In this document: piece by piece, positions 1 through 11,181 of the stretch
Layout: the number at the start of each line of letters is the position of its first letter
Numbering within the stretch: the first letter of the stretch is position 1
Assembly: GCF_004337985.1 (NCBI RefSeq)
Contig: NC_043742.1
Location: forward strand, 3,954,176-4,018,175
Source: Pyricularia pennisetigena
Lineage: Eukaryota; Ascomycota; Sordariomycetes; Magnaporthales; Pyriculariaceae
Direction of reading: 5' to 3'
DNA: 64,000 nucleotides
Notes under the pieces: generated by a model
Told to the model about the DNA's origin: nothing
The model's database searches: none
The model's input: the letters and a program-made list of their open reading frames with translations, nothing else
Program-made: the position numbers and the translations under genes

Positions 1-1618
1 CAAGACCTGGCCTGGCTTGACTTGGAATTCAGGGACTGATGTCAGCGTAATTGATCTTTGTTTTGCTGCAAAAGATGGTAGAAGCAGAGGAATATTTGTT
101 AGCCCTAAAGCACCCATGTGTGTGCGTGTGTGCCAAAACCTACCAGCTCAGGTTCTGCGGTTCAGCTTTACCTCACCTCATTGACTTCACTAACAACCAG
201 ACGCTGCTCCAAGCACGACCCATCCTATCTTGACTGCGTCATGACCCAGGACTTTGTTATATTACTGTCAACGGGGCCAGCTTTAAACCGATACACAGCA
301 AACATATGAGCTTCTGACCCCAGAAATGAGCAAGGGCCAGTACAATATATATCAGGTTGGCTCCTGATGTCATGATTTGGACCAGCTGGCAGACAATATC
401 CCTTATCTTGACATGGTGCAATTCATCCCACAAGCAACACAGTCATCCCTTTCTTTTTTTAGTCTTTCCTAGATATCACGATAATCTTGTCACAGTCAAC
501 GTTCCAAAATCTCTCCTATAAGTGGTTTGAACCCCCGTGCGTCTCGACAAATTCTATACAGGACTACAAGGCGCAGAGACAGCTGGGTATGTTGGAGGCC
601 CTCTCCTTACGGTATGGTTCATATTTGAGTTGTTATTTTAGGCTTTAGTTTTTTTTATTTTTTTTTTTTCTTCTTCTCTTTCAGGGTCGTCCTTGGCTCA
701 TTTTCGACTCGCGACAAAGGCCCTAGCGGAACCTTGACTGCCCACGAGGGTTGCAGGGCTGAAATCGGGTGAGGGGAGGGAAAAGGAACAGAAACAAGTT
801 CATGAGAACATCTGGACGATCAATTAATCAATCGGAGGTTTCAGGGTGTAACTCCTTGTTCCCTTGGGTTTATTTGCTCATTTCTGAGTCCGGGGAAAAG
901 TATAATGATAAAATTATAAGAAAGAAAACAAATAAACAAACAAACAAATAAATAAATAAATAGATAAAACATGCCCAATTATAGTTCCCGGTCTCGACAT
1001 CCAATGGTTGCTCGAGCAAAAGCTAGTAAAAGTAAAAAAGCACGTTGTGCTGACTCTGGGGCCATTCCATAAACGGCAATAATATGCCCCAGGAATTTGA
1101 GCATGTTTGTCCGGTTTGCGCAAGTTTGAGGGGGTTTGCCAGTGTGACCAGGCTCCGCCAAGACCATCGCTCTGGACCTCCGCAACTAACGCGCTCAGCG
1201 TTCATGGTCCCCGCCCCCTACCTATAACCTACCACAGTAGCAATCGAGTGGGCAAAAGAGGCAGCTCGTCAAGGGATTCGGGGGGTGAGCAGATATTCAA
1301 AGTTGTGATATCTTGCGCAAAACACGAGATGGCGTTTTCTGTTTTGGTTGGATCGTTCCAAAACTCCGGCGGCAACAGTGCCACAACAGTGCTTTTCAAC
1401 TTAATTGGGGAAGGGGTGTTGAAGGGAATGCATATATTTCAACGGTAGCTTCATCGCCTATCCGGATCGACCTGGTTTCCTACCTTATTCTGCTATTATC
1501 CAAACTACAGACACAAGATCGATTTGTTGAATACCGATCCCAGGTGACAAATTTTACAATCTGGTCATATATACATTCACGCATTCACGACAGTTCTTGG
1601 TCAAACAAAAACACCACA
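1..1618. other. Intergenic, no gene recognised
   Basis: AT-rich spacer with pyrimidine tracts (about 648-680) and an AAAT/AAAC-rich microsatellite around 925-965. No reading frame looks coding. A TATATA stretch near 1567-1572 lies about 50 bp before the first gene's ATG and could be its TATA element. Confidence 0.5.
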
Positions 1619-2550
1619 ATGGACATCTCACCAGTTACAGTATCCAGGCCTCCACACTCGGGACGATGGCCTCGAACGGCAAGACTAGTGTGGCGGGCAA
1701 GGGAGGAGATCTCTGATGACGGCGAGGCGTTGTTGGTATGGGTACGTTTTAAAAAACAACAACATCAAAACCGCTTCCTCCATCACTTTCTTCATCTTAG
1801 CAACAAGATACCAACTCTCAAACGAAACACAGGACGAGGTCTGGACGAGACCAAGCCGCAAGTTCGGACGCTCCAAGGAAGGCCGGCTGCGGCAGGTAGC
1901 CGAGATCCCGACGCTGGCGCCGCACTTCCCGCGGCTGCTCAAGGCGAACCGGATAAACGGCGTGCTGACGCTGGCGCGGCCCGCATACCGCCGGCGGGCG
2001 CTGCTGTCGGAGCTCGACGCCGCGACCCTCCGGCGCCTCAAGGCCGAACTCAAGGCCGTCTTCAGCGCGCTCTACGACCACGCCATCGCCTACGTCTTCA
2101 CCCCCGACGCCTTCGAGGTCGTGTCTCGCTGCCGGCCCTGGGAGCGGAGGCCGTCGTCGTCATCGTCGTCCTCGGCAGACTCGACTTGTTCTTTGGCGTC
2201 GGGCGAGACTGACGACACGGCTGTTGATGATGATGGTGCTGCTGCTGCTGCTGCTGCTGAGCCCACAGAGTGGTCGATATATATTGATGGCTGGAACCAT
2301 GCCACCCGCCACAAGGTGCGGGATCCCGGGTCCAAGAAGACGGCGTATTTTTCCGACATGGAGGCCGAGCAGCTGCAGCGGATAGATGAGTACTTTGCTC
2401 CTTTCGAGGTATGTTTTTTTTTTTTTTTTTTTCTTATCTTTCTCGGCGTATTGCTCCGTTTGTGGTTTGTGGTGCGTTGGCGACGGCGACTAACTTTCCG
2501 TCTAGACTCGTGCCAAGACTAGCATCTTCGCCTTGCTTAACCACGACTGA
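1619..2550 (+). CDS. Uncharacterised protein, 245 aa, three exons
   Basis: I do not recognise this family. A consistent three-exon model is 1619-1735, 1833-2408 and 2506-2550. Intron 1 (97 nt) runs from GTATGG to CACAG. Intron 2 (97 nt) starts GTATGT, carries a long T run and ends with a textbook branch site GACTAAC and TCTAG. All junctions are in phase 0, and the last exon adds 14 residues before TGA. The protein is basic and Arg-rich in its first half, including a helical stretch about residues 60-125. It then has a Ser run and a poly-Ala run encoded by a GCT microsatellite (about 2239-2261), and a conserved-looking C-terminal block with a WSIYIDGW motif. No signal peptide or membrane segment is visible. 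Weak point: the exact donor of intron 1, because GTACGT seven bases downstream is an alternative. Confidence 0.55.
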
Positions 2551-2713
2551 GGCCATCACGATGGTCCGCAAGGCATTCTTGCATTTTCTATACTTTCAAA
2601 AGATGCGAGGCAAGAGGCATCCATGATCGAGTCGCCCAAATCAATAACAGTGAAACGGGATACACCAAGTCGAGCATGTATACCTACCTACCAACCTCGA
2701 ACGTCCAGGTTAG

Positions 2714-2746
2714 AGACGCCCAGGAGACGCCTAGGGGACGCCCAGG
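2714..2746. repeat. Three tandem 11-bp units
   Basis: AGACGCCCAGG, AGACGCCTAGG and GGACGCCCAGG follow each other without spacing; only two positions vary. Function unknown. Confidence 0.6.
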
Positions 2747-2754
2747 GTCCTTCA

Positions 2755-2762
2755 TGACGTCA
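2755..2762 (+). promoter_or_regulatory. CRE-like palindrome TGACGTCA
   Basis: Perfect CRE octamer, the site bound by CREB/ATF-type bZIP factors, 552 bp before the GH79 start codon. A functional role is inference. Confidence 0.3.
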
Positions 2763-3313
2763 GACGGCAAGGGGACAAATCCACGACCAAAAGATCAAGC
2801 ACGCTGCAACATGATCATCATCGTCGACATCACCCATTCTCTTGGTCAAAATTAAAATTAAAACCAAGCTTCGCCCAGGCGAAATTTCCACCCCCAAGTC
2901 GTCTACAGGGCCCATTGGTTCGTCGCCGACGTACCCCGCAGAGGTCGTGTGGAGATGCTGCAGCACAAGTTTGCTGGAAGCGATGCTTGGCCCTCTTGGC
3001 TCTCCCCATACCTCTGGAGGTTTGGACTCGTTTGATTTGTAGAACGCTTTCCCCAGTCGCGCCCTGACCTTGCTCTTGTGCAGCCCGGCTCTTGTCTGGG
3101 GCTAACCAAAATGCACATGTGTGGAGGCGTCGTCGGCTGATATTACGCCGACAGAGTTTGCTTCGCATGCGCCTTTATACATATGTCTCTTGGCTGGCTT
3201 CTCGGGGTCAGCCGACGCTGCCTTTGCCCACCCCTTCTACCCAAGCTCTCTCTTCCTTGTCAGTGAGGTCGTGGCATCTTCTCAGCGTCAGAACATACGG
3301 AAACAAAAAGAAA

Positions 3314-5092
3314 ATGACCATGGGCGTCTCCACGGTCCTGGCCCTCGCACTGGCGGCCCTTGCAGCTGCACAACGGCACGGCAACACGGTCTCTGTCCCG
3401 ACGGACCTAGCCACGCGCCCGCTGTATCGCGATGTGTACGGCTACTCGATTGAGCCCGTCTGGGTGAACGACTTTCTCGGCAACAACATGACGTCGACGC
3501 TGCTCCGGTCCATCACCCAGGTGGTCGGCACGCCTCCGCCGATCCGCATCGGTGGCAACACGGCCGACATGACATCCTACGTCGACAGGCTCAACACCAC
3601 CGCGGTGGCCATACCGGGACCCAACGGGGCCAGGCGCTTCAACATCAGCCGCGGCTGGATCGAGGAGTGGGGCCGGTACTTTGAGGACGGCACCAACCTG
3701 ACCTTGACGCTCAACATGAACGACGACTCGAGCGAGTGGGCCACGGCCCGCGTCGTGGCAGAGGTCGCGTGGGGCGTGCTCGGCGACAAGCTGACGCGCT
3801 TCGAGATCGGCAACGAGGTCGACCACTACATCGCCAAGGGGTGGCGCAACGACTCGTGGGGCGTCGAAGCCTACACGCACCAGTTCCGGCGGCTCACGGA
3901 CCTGATCCGCAACGACAGGTGGTACCGGGACGCCGGCGACAGGGCGCCCGCCTTCGCCGCGGGCTCCTTTGCCGACCCGCCCTGGGTGCCGGACCAGCAC
4001 GACCAGCTCGACGACATGGACATCGTGAACCTGACGACCAGGGCCGGGCTCAGGAACGAAAGGGAGAGCGGCGGCGTCGACATCGACAGCTTCGTCGTGC
4101 ACATGTACCCGGGCTCGACGTGCGACGCCGGCCGGTGGCGCCGCATGCGGCTGGACCTCGTGTCGAACCACTCGTCCGTCTGGCAAAACGTGTCGCAGTA
4201 CGCGCCGCAGGTCGAGGCGGCCGAGCGGGACGGCCGCGCCTCGCTCGTCATGGGCGAGACCAACTCCATCTCGTGCGGCGGGCGCAGCGGCATCAGCGAC
4301 ACGTTTGGCGGCGCCCTCTGGAACGTCGACTACACGCTCTCCCTGGCGGCCATCGGCGTCGGCCACAGCTACTTCCACCTGGGCGGCCAGAACGAGTACA
4401 GCTCGTGGCAGCCCAGGGGCTACGAGTACAAGGGCGAGAACATCTCGGCCGGCATCAGGCCGTCGTGGTACGCGCACTACTTTCTCGCCCACGTGGTCCG
4501 GCGCATCGGAGATGGCGACGGCGACGATGCGACAGCAGAGGTGCCGTACGGGATCGCGGCGCTTCCCGGGGCCAACTCGAGCGACTTTAGCGGGTTCGGG
4601 GTGTTTGAGGACAAGGAGCTCAGGAAGCTGGTGTTCCTGGACATGGGCGTCTGGAACGGCACCCGGGGCCTCAGCAACCCGTCGACCATCTCGGCGGCGG
4701 ACAACACGGATACGGCGTTCCACAGCCGGGGCGACAGGCCGAGGAGCGAGATGAGCGTGTCGACCCCTTGGTGCAAGGACGGCGAGGTCAAGGTCCTGAG
4801 GCTCACCGGGCCGGGCACCAACGCCAAGTCCGAGGTCGAGGTGTCGGGGGTCACTTTTGACAAGGACGGCAAGCGGTCCGGTCAGCCGGATGAGGAGACG
4901 GTCAGGGTTGGAGATGACGGAGAGGTCAAGTTCAACTTGAGCATGGCAGAGGGCGTGCTGCTAGAGCTTGGGAACGGATGTGGCGTTTCGGAAGCCGAGT
5001 CTGCGGCTGTCCGTGTTGAGACAGGGGACGGGAGACTGGTGACTTTGACTGTTGCTGTAGCATTTGGTGTTGGGCTGTTGATGGGTTTATAA
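3314..5092 (+). CDS. Secreted GH79-family glycoside hydrolase (beta-glucuronidase-like), probably GPI-anchored
   Basis: Intronless, 592 aa. The chosen ATG gives a clean signal peptide (MTMGVSTVLALALAALAAAQ); the frame is open further upstream, but that extension would bury the signal. GH79 hallmarks are the early strand with PPIRIGGNTAD, the acid/base glutamate in IGNEVD (about E168) and the nucleophile glutamate in GETNS (about E315). A beta-sandwich C-terminal region follows. Many N-glycosylation sequons are present. The last about 18 residues are hydrophobic after a Gly/Ser-rich stretch, which fits a GPI-attachment signal. Family members remove glucuronic or 4-O-methyl-glucuronic acid from glycans such as arabinogalactan or proteoglycan. 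The substrate here is not determinable from sequence. Plasma-membrane or wall location is inferred. Confidence 0.85.
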   Translation: MTMGVSTVLALALAALAAAQRHGNTVSVPTDLATRPLYRDVYGYSIEPVWVNDFLGNNMTSTLLRSITQVVGTPPPIRIGGNTADMTSYVDRLNTTAVAIPGPNGARRFNISRGWIEEWGRYFEDGTNLTLTLNMNDDSSEWATARVVAEVAWGVLGDKLTRFEIGNEVDHYIAKGWRNDSWGVEAYTHQFRRLTDLIRNDRWYRDAGDRAPAFAAGSFADPPWVPDQHDQLDDMDIVNLTTRAGLRNERESGGVDIDSFVVHMYPGSTCDAGRWRRMRLDLVSNHSSVWQNVSQYAPQVEAAERDGRASLVMGETNSISCGGRSGISDTFGGALWNVDYTLSLAAIGVGHSYFHLGGQNEYSSWQPRGYEYKGENISAGIRPSWYAHYFLAHVVRRIGDGDGDDATAEVPYGIAALPGANSSDFSGFGVFEDKELRKLVFLDMGVWNGTRGLSNPSTISAADNTDTAFHSRGDRPRSEMSVSTPWCKDGEVKVLRLTGPGTNAKSEVEVSGVTFDKDGKRSGQPDEETVRVGDDGEVKFNLSMAEGVLLELGNGCGVSEAESAAVRVETGDGRLVTLTVAVAFGVGLLMGL

Positions 5093-5411
5093 GCCAGCCC
5101 TGGCTAAGCTGACGATAAGAAATTTTTTTTTTTAAAAAAAGAAAATAAAAAATCCATGCTTCCATGCTTCCCTGTATACCATCTTGCTTGGTGCCCCATA
5201 TGGGTACTCCGATCCAGTCTTAGCATAGCTGAAGTCAAGTCCCACAACTTGAGATAATATCGGATGGATCATTACGCTATGTGCATGAATCTTTGGCCAA
5301 TTTCCATGGCAGATCTCATGCCCCACCCCACCAATTCGAGTTTTTCTGCAGCAGCCCGCCCAGATCTCCGCACATGATGCTATCTTGAATAATCCGTTCT
5401 CAACAAGCATA
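5093..5411. other. Intergenic, 3' flank of GH79 gene to tRNA-Arg
   Basis: Contains an A/T homopolymer stretch near 5130-5150, probably the 3' UTR. Nothing else recognised. Confidence 0.5.
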
Positions 5412-5495
5412 GGTCCGGTGGCTCAATGGTAGAGCGTCTGACTACGATTCTATCTGGTTATCAGGAGGTTGCAGGTTCGAGACCTGCCCGGATCG
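5412..5495 (+). tRNA. tRNA-Arg (ACG) with 12-nt intron
   Basis: Full cloverleaf by eye. Acceptor stem GGTCCGG pairs with CCGGATC (one G-U) plus discriminator G. The D arm is GCTC-AATGGTA-GAGC, the anticodon stem TCTGA/TCAGG, and the T arm GCAGG-TTCGAGA-CCTGC. Anticodon ACG is at 5444-5446; A34 would be edited to inosine. A 12-nt intron (5448-5459) lies at the canonical position 37/38, as in eukaryotic nuclear tRNAs cut by the SEN endonuclease. Confidence 0.9.
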
Positions 5496-5523
5496 AGCGA
5501 TGGAGATACCTATCTCGGAAGTC

Positions 5524-5528
5524 TTTTT
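5524..5528 (+). terminator. RNA polymerase III T-run after tRNA-Arg
   Basis: Five Ts 28 bp downstream of the tRNA, with a second T5 run at 5533-5537. Typical Pol III termination signals. Confidence 0.5.
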
Positions 5529-5537
5529 GGTGTTTTT

Positions 5538-7560
5538 GGTGAGGGCATCATGGACTTTGGTGAAAATTCCGATTTTCCATTTTGTCTCGCACGCAAATGG
5601 TGCAAATGGCTGCCAACTCACGTGCCACCCCTTGTATTATTAAGCCTTTGCAACGACGTAGCCTACGTAGACGACAGAACTGGTCACGAGTAGAGTTTTG
5701 ATTTCTTTCATTCTCCTGACAGGTAAAGATTTGGACATAAAAACATTTTCCAAAAATTAATCAGCCATCTCGTTCGCAGCTTGTAATTAGTCCGCTCGGC
5801 GTGCTTCACTCCAAGAGTGTTTGCAATAATAGGTTATATACTCAGTCATTACCATCCTCGACTTCGTCTCGCTCGCGCAACTTTACCCTCTGATATCCCC
5901 TACCTCGAGCTCAGATCCTTGATCCGCTATTTTCGCTTCTTGTCGAAGACTGGCTCGAGTAGCTACTTTGCCCCGTATAGTTGTTTCCGGCCGGGCGACT
6001 GGTTGGCAGCCCCAGAGGGATGCGCTCAAAGTTTTGGTCTTGGCGCAGGTAATGGGCCAGGTTTGATGTGAATGGCAGGTTTGCAGTGGCTTCTGCGGTA
6101 AGAGCGCTGTAGGCTCCCGTTTGAGCCTGCGGCCTGGGACATATATGTTGCTTGCATTAGCTGTTATTTTTATTTTGAATGTGACTACGTTGGTGTTTTC
6201 TCTTTTTTACCTGTTCGAGCTCATATTGATAATAGTCGTGGCAGGGCTTCTGTCAATGTGTTGCCCGAGGGTATATGCGTCTGTGATGCTGACTACTAGC
6301 TGAATGCTGATGGGAATGCGTTGTGGTGATCCGGCCTATTCATGATGAGTTCGGCCTGAGCAGTTGGGGACATACTCTTCTTGATATAGTTGTACATTTA
6401 GGAAACACCCTCACCCAGGATGACACTACAGTGGCGCCTTTGGAATCCTTCCAACATACGAGCGCTGGTCAAATGACTCCCTGATAGGGAATCGCCATTT
6501 GCCTCCCTCTAGGATCCTGAAACAATACCTCCTACTTTCGACCGCCCAACTCGTGGGAGCGGCCCCTTCCCAAAGGCCCAAGCTAGGCTACCTAGTGATT
6601 GCTTGAAGGCCCGGCCTTTCCCAGCAACGCGAGCGAGCAGCCTGCATCGAAACTTTGTGATGTCACTGCAAGGCTACGGTCCTGGGTAGGCACTATCTCT
6701 CCAATGTGTACAGTGTTTCGAGATACTACCTACCAGCTCACCGGTCTCGGATATCGGAACTCCGATTCCGACAGAGTACGCAGCCGCCTTCTCTGCAATA
6801 CCCAGTCGGCTTCCGGGTTGCCCTCCCGCTCTCAGAGTCCCTTTCCTACAAGGCCCTTGTGATCCCTTCACTTATTCTGGTAGCCTGAAGTCGACGGTAG
6901 CACACCCCTCGTACTTGATGCTCGCAAAACAAGCCTCGGTTCTTTCACCGAAGGATCATGGCTGATACGTCTTATATTTCCTCAAGAGGCCACTCGACGG
7001 ATGACAGAGGCTACGATTACTGCACTCGCCCCGACAGGATGGATATGTGAAATGTTCCATCCAAGTGAGTACCTGCATAAGGTAGGCTAAAGCAGCACAC
7101 GAAAGCCAAGCCGCTTGGTCGCAACGAACCGATTACAAAAATAGACCAGAGGAATACCTGGGGTGCACAGAGTGACACAGGACAAGTTTAAGTCAACTTC
7201 ATCATCAAGGATCCATAAATCTGTCAGCAAGGAACACGAGACCACAAAAGTCGTATTAGTCGTGGTATTAGTAGCTATAAGAAGCCATTTGTCATCCTCT
7301 CCAAGAGAAACCAGCTCGAATGGCGATTGGCTGAAGGAACGTAGAACTAGGAAATTATGATATAGGAAAAAGGGGGGAAAAGAAGAAAAAAAAGAAAAAG
7401 AAAAAAAGAAAAAGAAAAAAAGAAAAAAGAAATAGAACAAAGGGAAGTACTCCCCAGTAGGGGTACAGAGACAGAGGCGGACAAACAGAGGCACAGACCA
7501 AATGTATCCATCCAGAGTCATTACATGACACTGTATCTAAAGATACAACATCGTCACGAA
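5538..7560. other. Intergenic, about 2 kb, nothing clear
   Basis: Only short open frames without family features, for example a 30-codon frame from ATG 6958 and a hydrophobic 60-codon frame at 6121. A 60-bp polypurine (A/G) tract sits at 7373-7435. Part of the right end is probably the 3' UTR of the zinc-finger gene. Confidence 0.5.
7373..7435. repeat. Polypurine low-complexity tract
   Basis: Nearly pure A with interspersed G, about 60 bp; simple sequence. Confidence 0.7.
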
Positions 7561-9501
7561 TCACCTTCTCGGGGACTTGGACACTCTCAGAGTGTCCATC
7601 CTGCCGAGCCCATCCTGTCCATCAGCTGCGATCCGTGGACTCCGGCGGTATTGTGACGAAACGCGCACCGTACCATATCCCCGCGCCTCCTCGATGCCGT
7701 GTTTTTCGCGCCGATGCTTTTTGAGGTTGTCGGAGCGGGTGTAGACGCTTGGGCACTGGTCGCACTCATACCTCGCCCTCCGGTGGGTTTCCCTGTGCTT
7801 GTGCAGGTACTTGCGGTAGTTGTGAAGCTTAGTGCCGCTGGGTCGAAAGTCGCAGTTTTCATGCCCGCACGTGAGATGGCCATCATCCTCGGTCTCGCCG
7901 GGGGCTTCAGCAACGGGCGCGGATCGATTCGTCACCGGCCATGATCCCATCTCTAGTGTCCCGTGGCATTCATTGCGGCGACCGAGGTCAAAGGGGCGAG
8001 ATTCCAGGTTTTTGGGAGCAGAGCCTTTGAACTCTTGTAGAGCTCGCATGATTGCCTGCCCGCCGTCGTTCTGCGGCTCAAAGGTGGAGAAAATCGGCTC
8101 GCCGTTTGGGGCCCAGTCTCTCAGACCAGCATGCTTAAATGATCCGACAGAGCTCCCTGAGCTCGAGTTCGTGCGCAAGGAAGCCACTAGATTATCTGAG
8201 GTCGAGGCGCTATCAAATGACCAAGTGGTGGAATCAAAGGATCCCGGGTGACTGGATGAAGTCTCTTCCCCGGACAGCTCGGTGACGGGATCACTCGGGC
8301 CAATATCGAGGCCTACGGGTGACTCGCTCAAGTGATGGTCAAAGTATGGTGCTATCCTAGTCTGTAGCAGCCCAATGGAGACGTTGTCGCCGTCGTGGCT
8401 GTCGGTACTGTTTTGTTGGATACTGCGGTGCGCTGTGTGTTGAGCAAGCTGTCCTTCAAAAGAAGACGTCCATGTACCACTTCCCAAGGTATATTGATGA
8501 GGAGCGCTCATTGTATGCCAAAACGCTTGTGCTTCGTAGCTCGATGCCGAGTCTTGCGGTTTGTAGGGCGCCCTTGCGGAACTGGGTAGTTGATTGTCGG
8601 ATAGTTCACTGCGAGTGCAGCCCGTGTCCCAAAGCTCCATACGGCCTGTGTCACAAAGCTCCTGAGGTTTCTGAATCTCTTGAGGCGACTGGATTTGAGC
8701 AAGTGATGAGTTCTGTCGTAATTGATCACCCGGATTACCCGTGGAAGCCCGCAATGGCTTCTCAGGGGTCGGCATCACCGTAGGCCAGGCGTCTGCATTG
8801 TAACGCCATTGCACTTCTGATTCCTTCCGGTCATTGATCTGGTAAAGACTTCCTGCAGAGAACTCCGAGCTCGGTGACGGAGATGCTTTGGATTGCGCCG
8901 ATGGTGAAATACACGAATCTGACCTGCTTCTCAAGGATCGAGGACTGCTGGGTTTGGACGATGACCGGACCATCACTCTGAGCTTTTCGGTGAAACTGCT
9001 TCGCTTCTTCTTTTCGACGGTCTTCTCCCAGCCAGAGAATTCCAGCCAGCCACTCTCTGTTGTAGGAAATCTATGCCAAGTCTCGCACTTTCTGCATTCG
9101 AACTCGCCTTTGGAGAGTTCTGGGCAGTCCATGAGATGCTTGATAAATTCCAGAGGCTCTGTAAACTGCTTCATGCATTTGGCCACTGGGCAGTCGAACT
9201 GATCCAGTGTAGTGTTGATGTTTGCAATATTCATAAAATATTGTAACATCATGACCGCAAAGCGCGAGGCAGTAGGGTCTGTGATGACGCATTTCTCGTA
9301 CCTGTGATCAGGGGGAAAAAAAAAGGCTGGTCAGTTATTGGGCGCCTTTACAAGCGAGCAGAAGCGAGGATGACCTGGAACTGATGCTTACGGGCAAGTC
9401 TGACGGCCAGATATTACTGGCTGATGCTGATGCTGCGGCACTGAACCATCGTAGCCCGCCTGGCCTTCCGCCGAACGATAAACATTCTTCAACTGAGACA
9501 T
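7561..9501 (-). CDS. C2H2 zinc-finger protein, putative transcription factor
   Basis: Two exons on the minus strand, 9501-9392 and 9301-7561, give 616 aa. The 90-nt intron begins GTAAGC and ends ATCACAG. Splicing restores the motif C-P-Y-E-K-C across the junction and an N-terminal start MSQLKNVY. The N-terminal part (about 37-115) has Cys/His pairs that look like degenerate zinc-binding loops. The middle (about 120-510) is Ser/Pro/Gln-rich and disordered. Two C2H2 fingers lie near the C-terminus: about 515-547, starting CGHENCDF, and a classic one at about 548-571, YECDQCPSVYTRSDNLKKH followed by RREKH. This layout is common in fungal C2H2 regulators. DNA target and pathway are unknown. Confidence 0.8.
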
Positions 9502-10493
9502 CTTTGGCTAAAAGAGCAAAGACTTGCTTGCGAGTGGGCAGGGTATTTTTTTTTGTTTCAAATAAGAGCGCTCAATGCCTTCCCCCTCGGTGCCCTGAGA
9601 AGTCAAAAAAGGCTTGCTGAGCTGCCAGGCAGAATAAAAGGGCTACTGATGAAAGTCGAGACTTTTCGGGTGCGCATCCTCGCCACTTTATGACATTTGA
9701 ATCCATGCTGTGCCAGCACACTGTGCCCGCAAGGCGACAAAAGCGCCCTGGACATGATACGCCAAGTCTCTTCGGCCATATTAGTTTTTCTATTTGCCTC
9801 GTTCGCAAGGCGTCCATCTCGGTCTGTATGTGGTCCCTTGAAGGCTCCCGTTATGAGCAAATCAGGACACGTACTCACAGGCCGGGCGAGCCATTATCGG
9901 GCCGCGCAGTCCCTTGAAGTATACCAAATGCACACTTGAGCGTGCCTCTGCTTCCAATTGGGCTGTGATCTGAGCTTTTAAGTAGGATTCTCCTTCCGCA
10001 TTGTCGTATGCCACGTGAAGGTAATGTCGTCTTCAACAAAATCCCTTTCAAGGGACTCTATCTCTGCGCACGTTGATTTGGTGAAAGTCAACGCCGCCAC
10101 GTAGACATCTGTTCAGTCGGAGGCTGCCTCACTTGCATTGCAAGAAGTAGGCATCCAATGTGCCCCCGCTGTCACATCGCACGCTAGTCCGTACACCGAG
10201 AATGATGGATTGGAAGCGACTGATCTCGCATGGACCGATGCGAACTATAGATGCTTGCATGCGGGGTCAGCAAGCCGATGTGCCTCTTTGTGAATGTACT
10301 CGGAAGGGTGGTGTGGGTAATCGGTGGGCAGCTAGGCATACCGGCAAGGGAATACGGACCGCAACCATCAGCAGTGGAGCACCCATATACACCACCCGCC
10401 ATGAAACGAGAACTTTGAGCAAGAGTTTTTCAACTGCGTTCCAGGTATTGGCTAAAGTTAGAAGGGAACGCAGGTCCGGTCAGTGAATGTTTT

Positions 10494-10544
<51 letters not shown>

Positions 10545-11181
10545 NNNNNNNNNNNNNNNNNNNNNNNNNNNNNNNNNNNNTTCCAAGGGAAATAAAGGGC
10601 ATGATTGCGTCATTGGGCCTTGATGTTTGATGAACCGTTGATTGGCGGATCGAAACTAGAAGTCCAGATAAGACATAAACGTTGAAATCCCAAGAAGCCT
10701 CCTTGAGTCAAAAAAATCAACATTTGGGCGGGAACTTGTTAGATGTGCAATTTGAACTCATGGATGACTAGAGGAGCCCTGATATTTATCGTGAATCCAA
10801 TATCCCAAAATAGCAGCGTGGTGAGGCCTGACTTACTACGCAGTAACATTTAGTGGTTGGGTGCTTCCCGTGGCTATGTTGGACTATGCCACCTAATCAT
10901 GCAGAAATGCAGAAGAGCATATCATGGTTGAGATCTCTTCCCCAGTCCACAGGAAGCGATAATCTTGGTTCACATCACTGCGAGCCGTAGGCGGGAGATG
11001 CCATTGATCGATCGACTGGCAAAAATCAACCATGATTGGTACTGCCTGAGCCATAAATAGCTTCCATTTCTTGACCTTGGGCAAGGTCCGAGATTACGTA
11101 GAGACTCTTGTACTCGAATTCGCCGACTGGTGAACTTTTGTTGATTTCACGCATGAGCAGTGCCGTGGCAGTGCTCTGTAT
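9502..11181. other. Intergenic with assembly gap
   Basis: Upstream region of the zinc-finger gene, then a 49-T homopolymer and an N gap, then the 3' flank of the GluRS gene. Only short frames without recognisable domains. Because of the gap, a small gene here cannot be excluded. Confidence 0.5.
10496..10580. other. Poly-T run followed by assembly gap
   Basis: 49 consecutive Ts (10496-10544) run directly into 36 Ns (10545-10580). The gap is most simply a homopolymer assembly failure, and its true length is unknown. Confidence 0.9.

Larger units (their letters stand above)
2551..3313. other. Intergenic, upstream region of the GH79 gene
   Basis: Holds three tandem 11-bp units (2714-2746) and a consensus CRE octamer TGACGTCA (2755-2762). 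No gene is supported. Confidence 0.45.

Noticed and set aside
3407..4723. 438-codon minus-strand frame opposite the GH79 gene
   Set aside because: Composition (Val/Arg/Ala/His) and full overlap with a clear GH79 gene mark it as an antisense shadow.
6121..6303. Hydrophobic 60-codon frame that could look like a small membrane protein
   Set aside because: Low-complexity T/A-rich sequence without start context, homologue or splice signals.
7373..7435. Polypurine tract considered as a poly-A tail of a retroelement
   Set aside because: No target-site duplication or element body could be seen around it.
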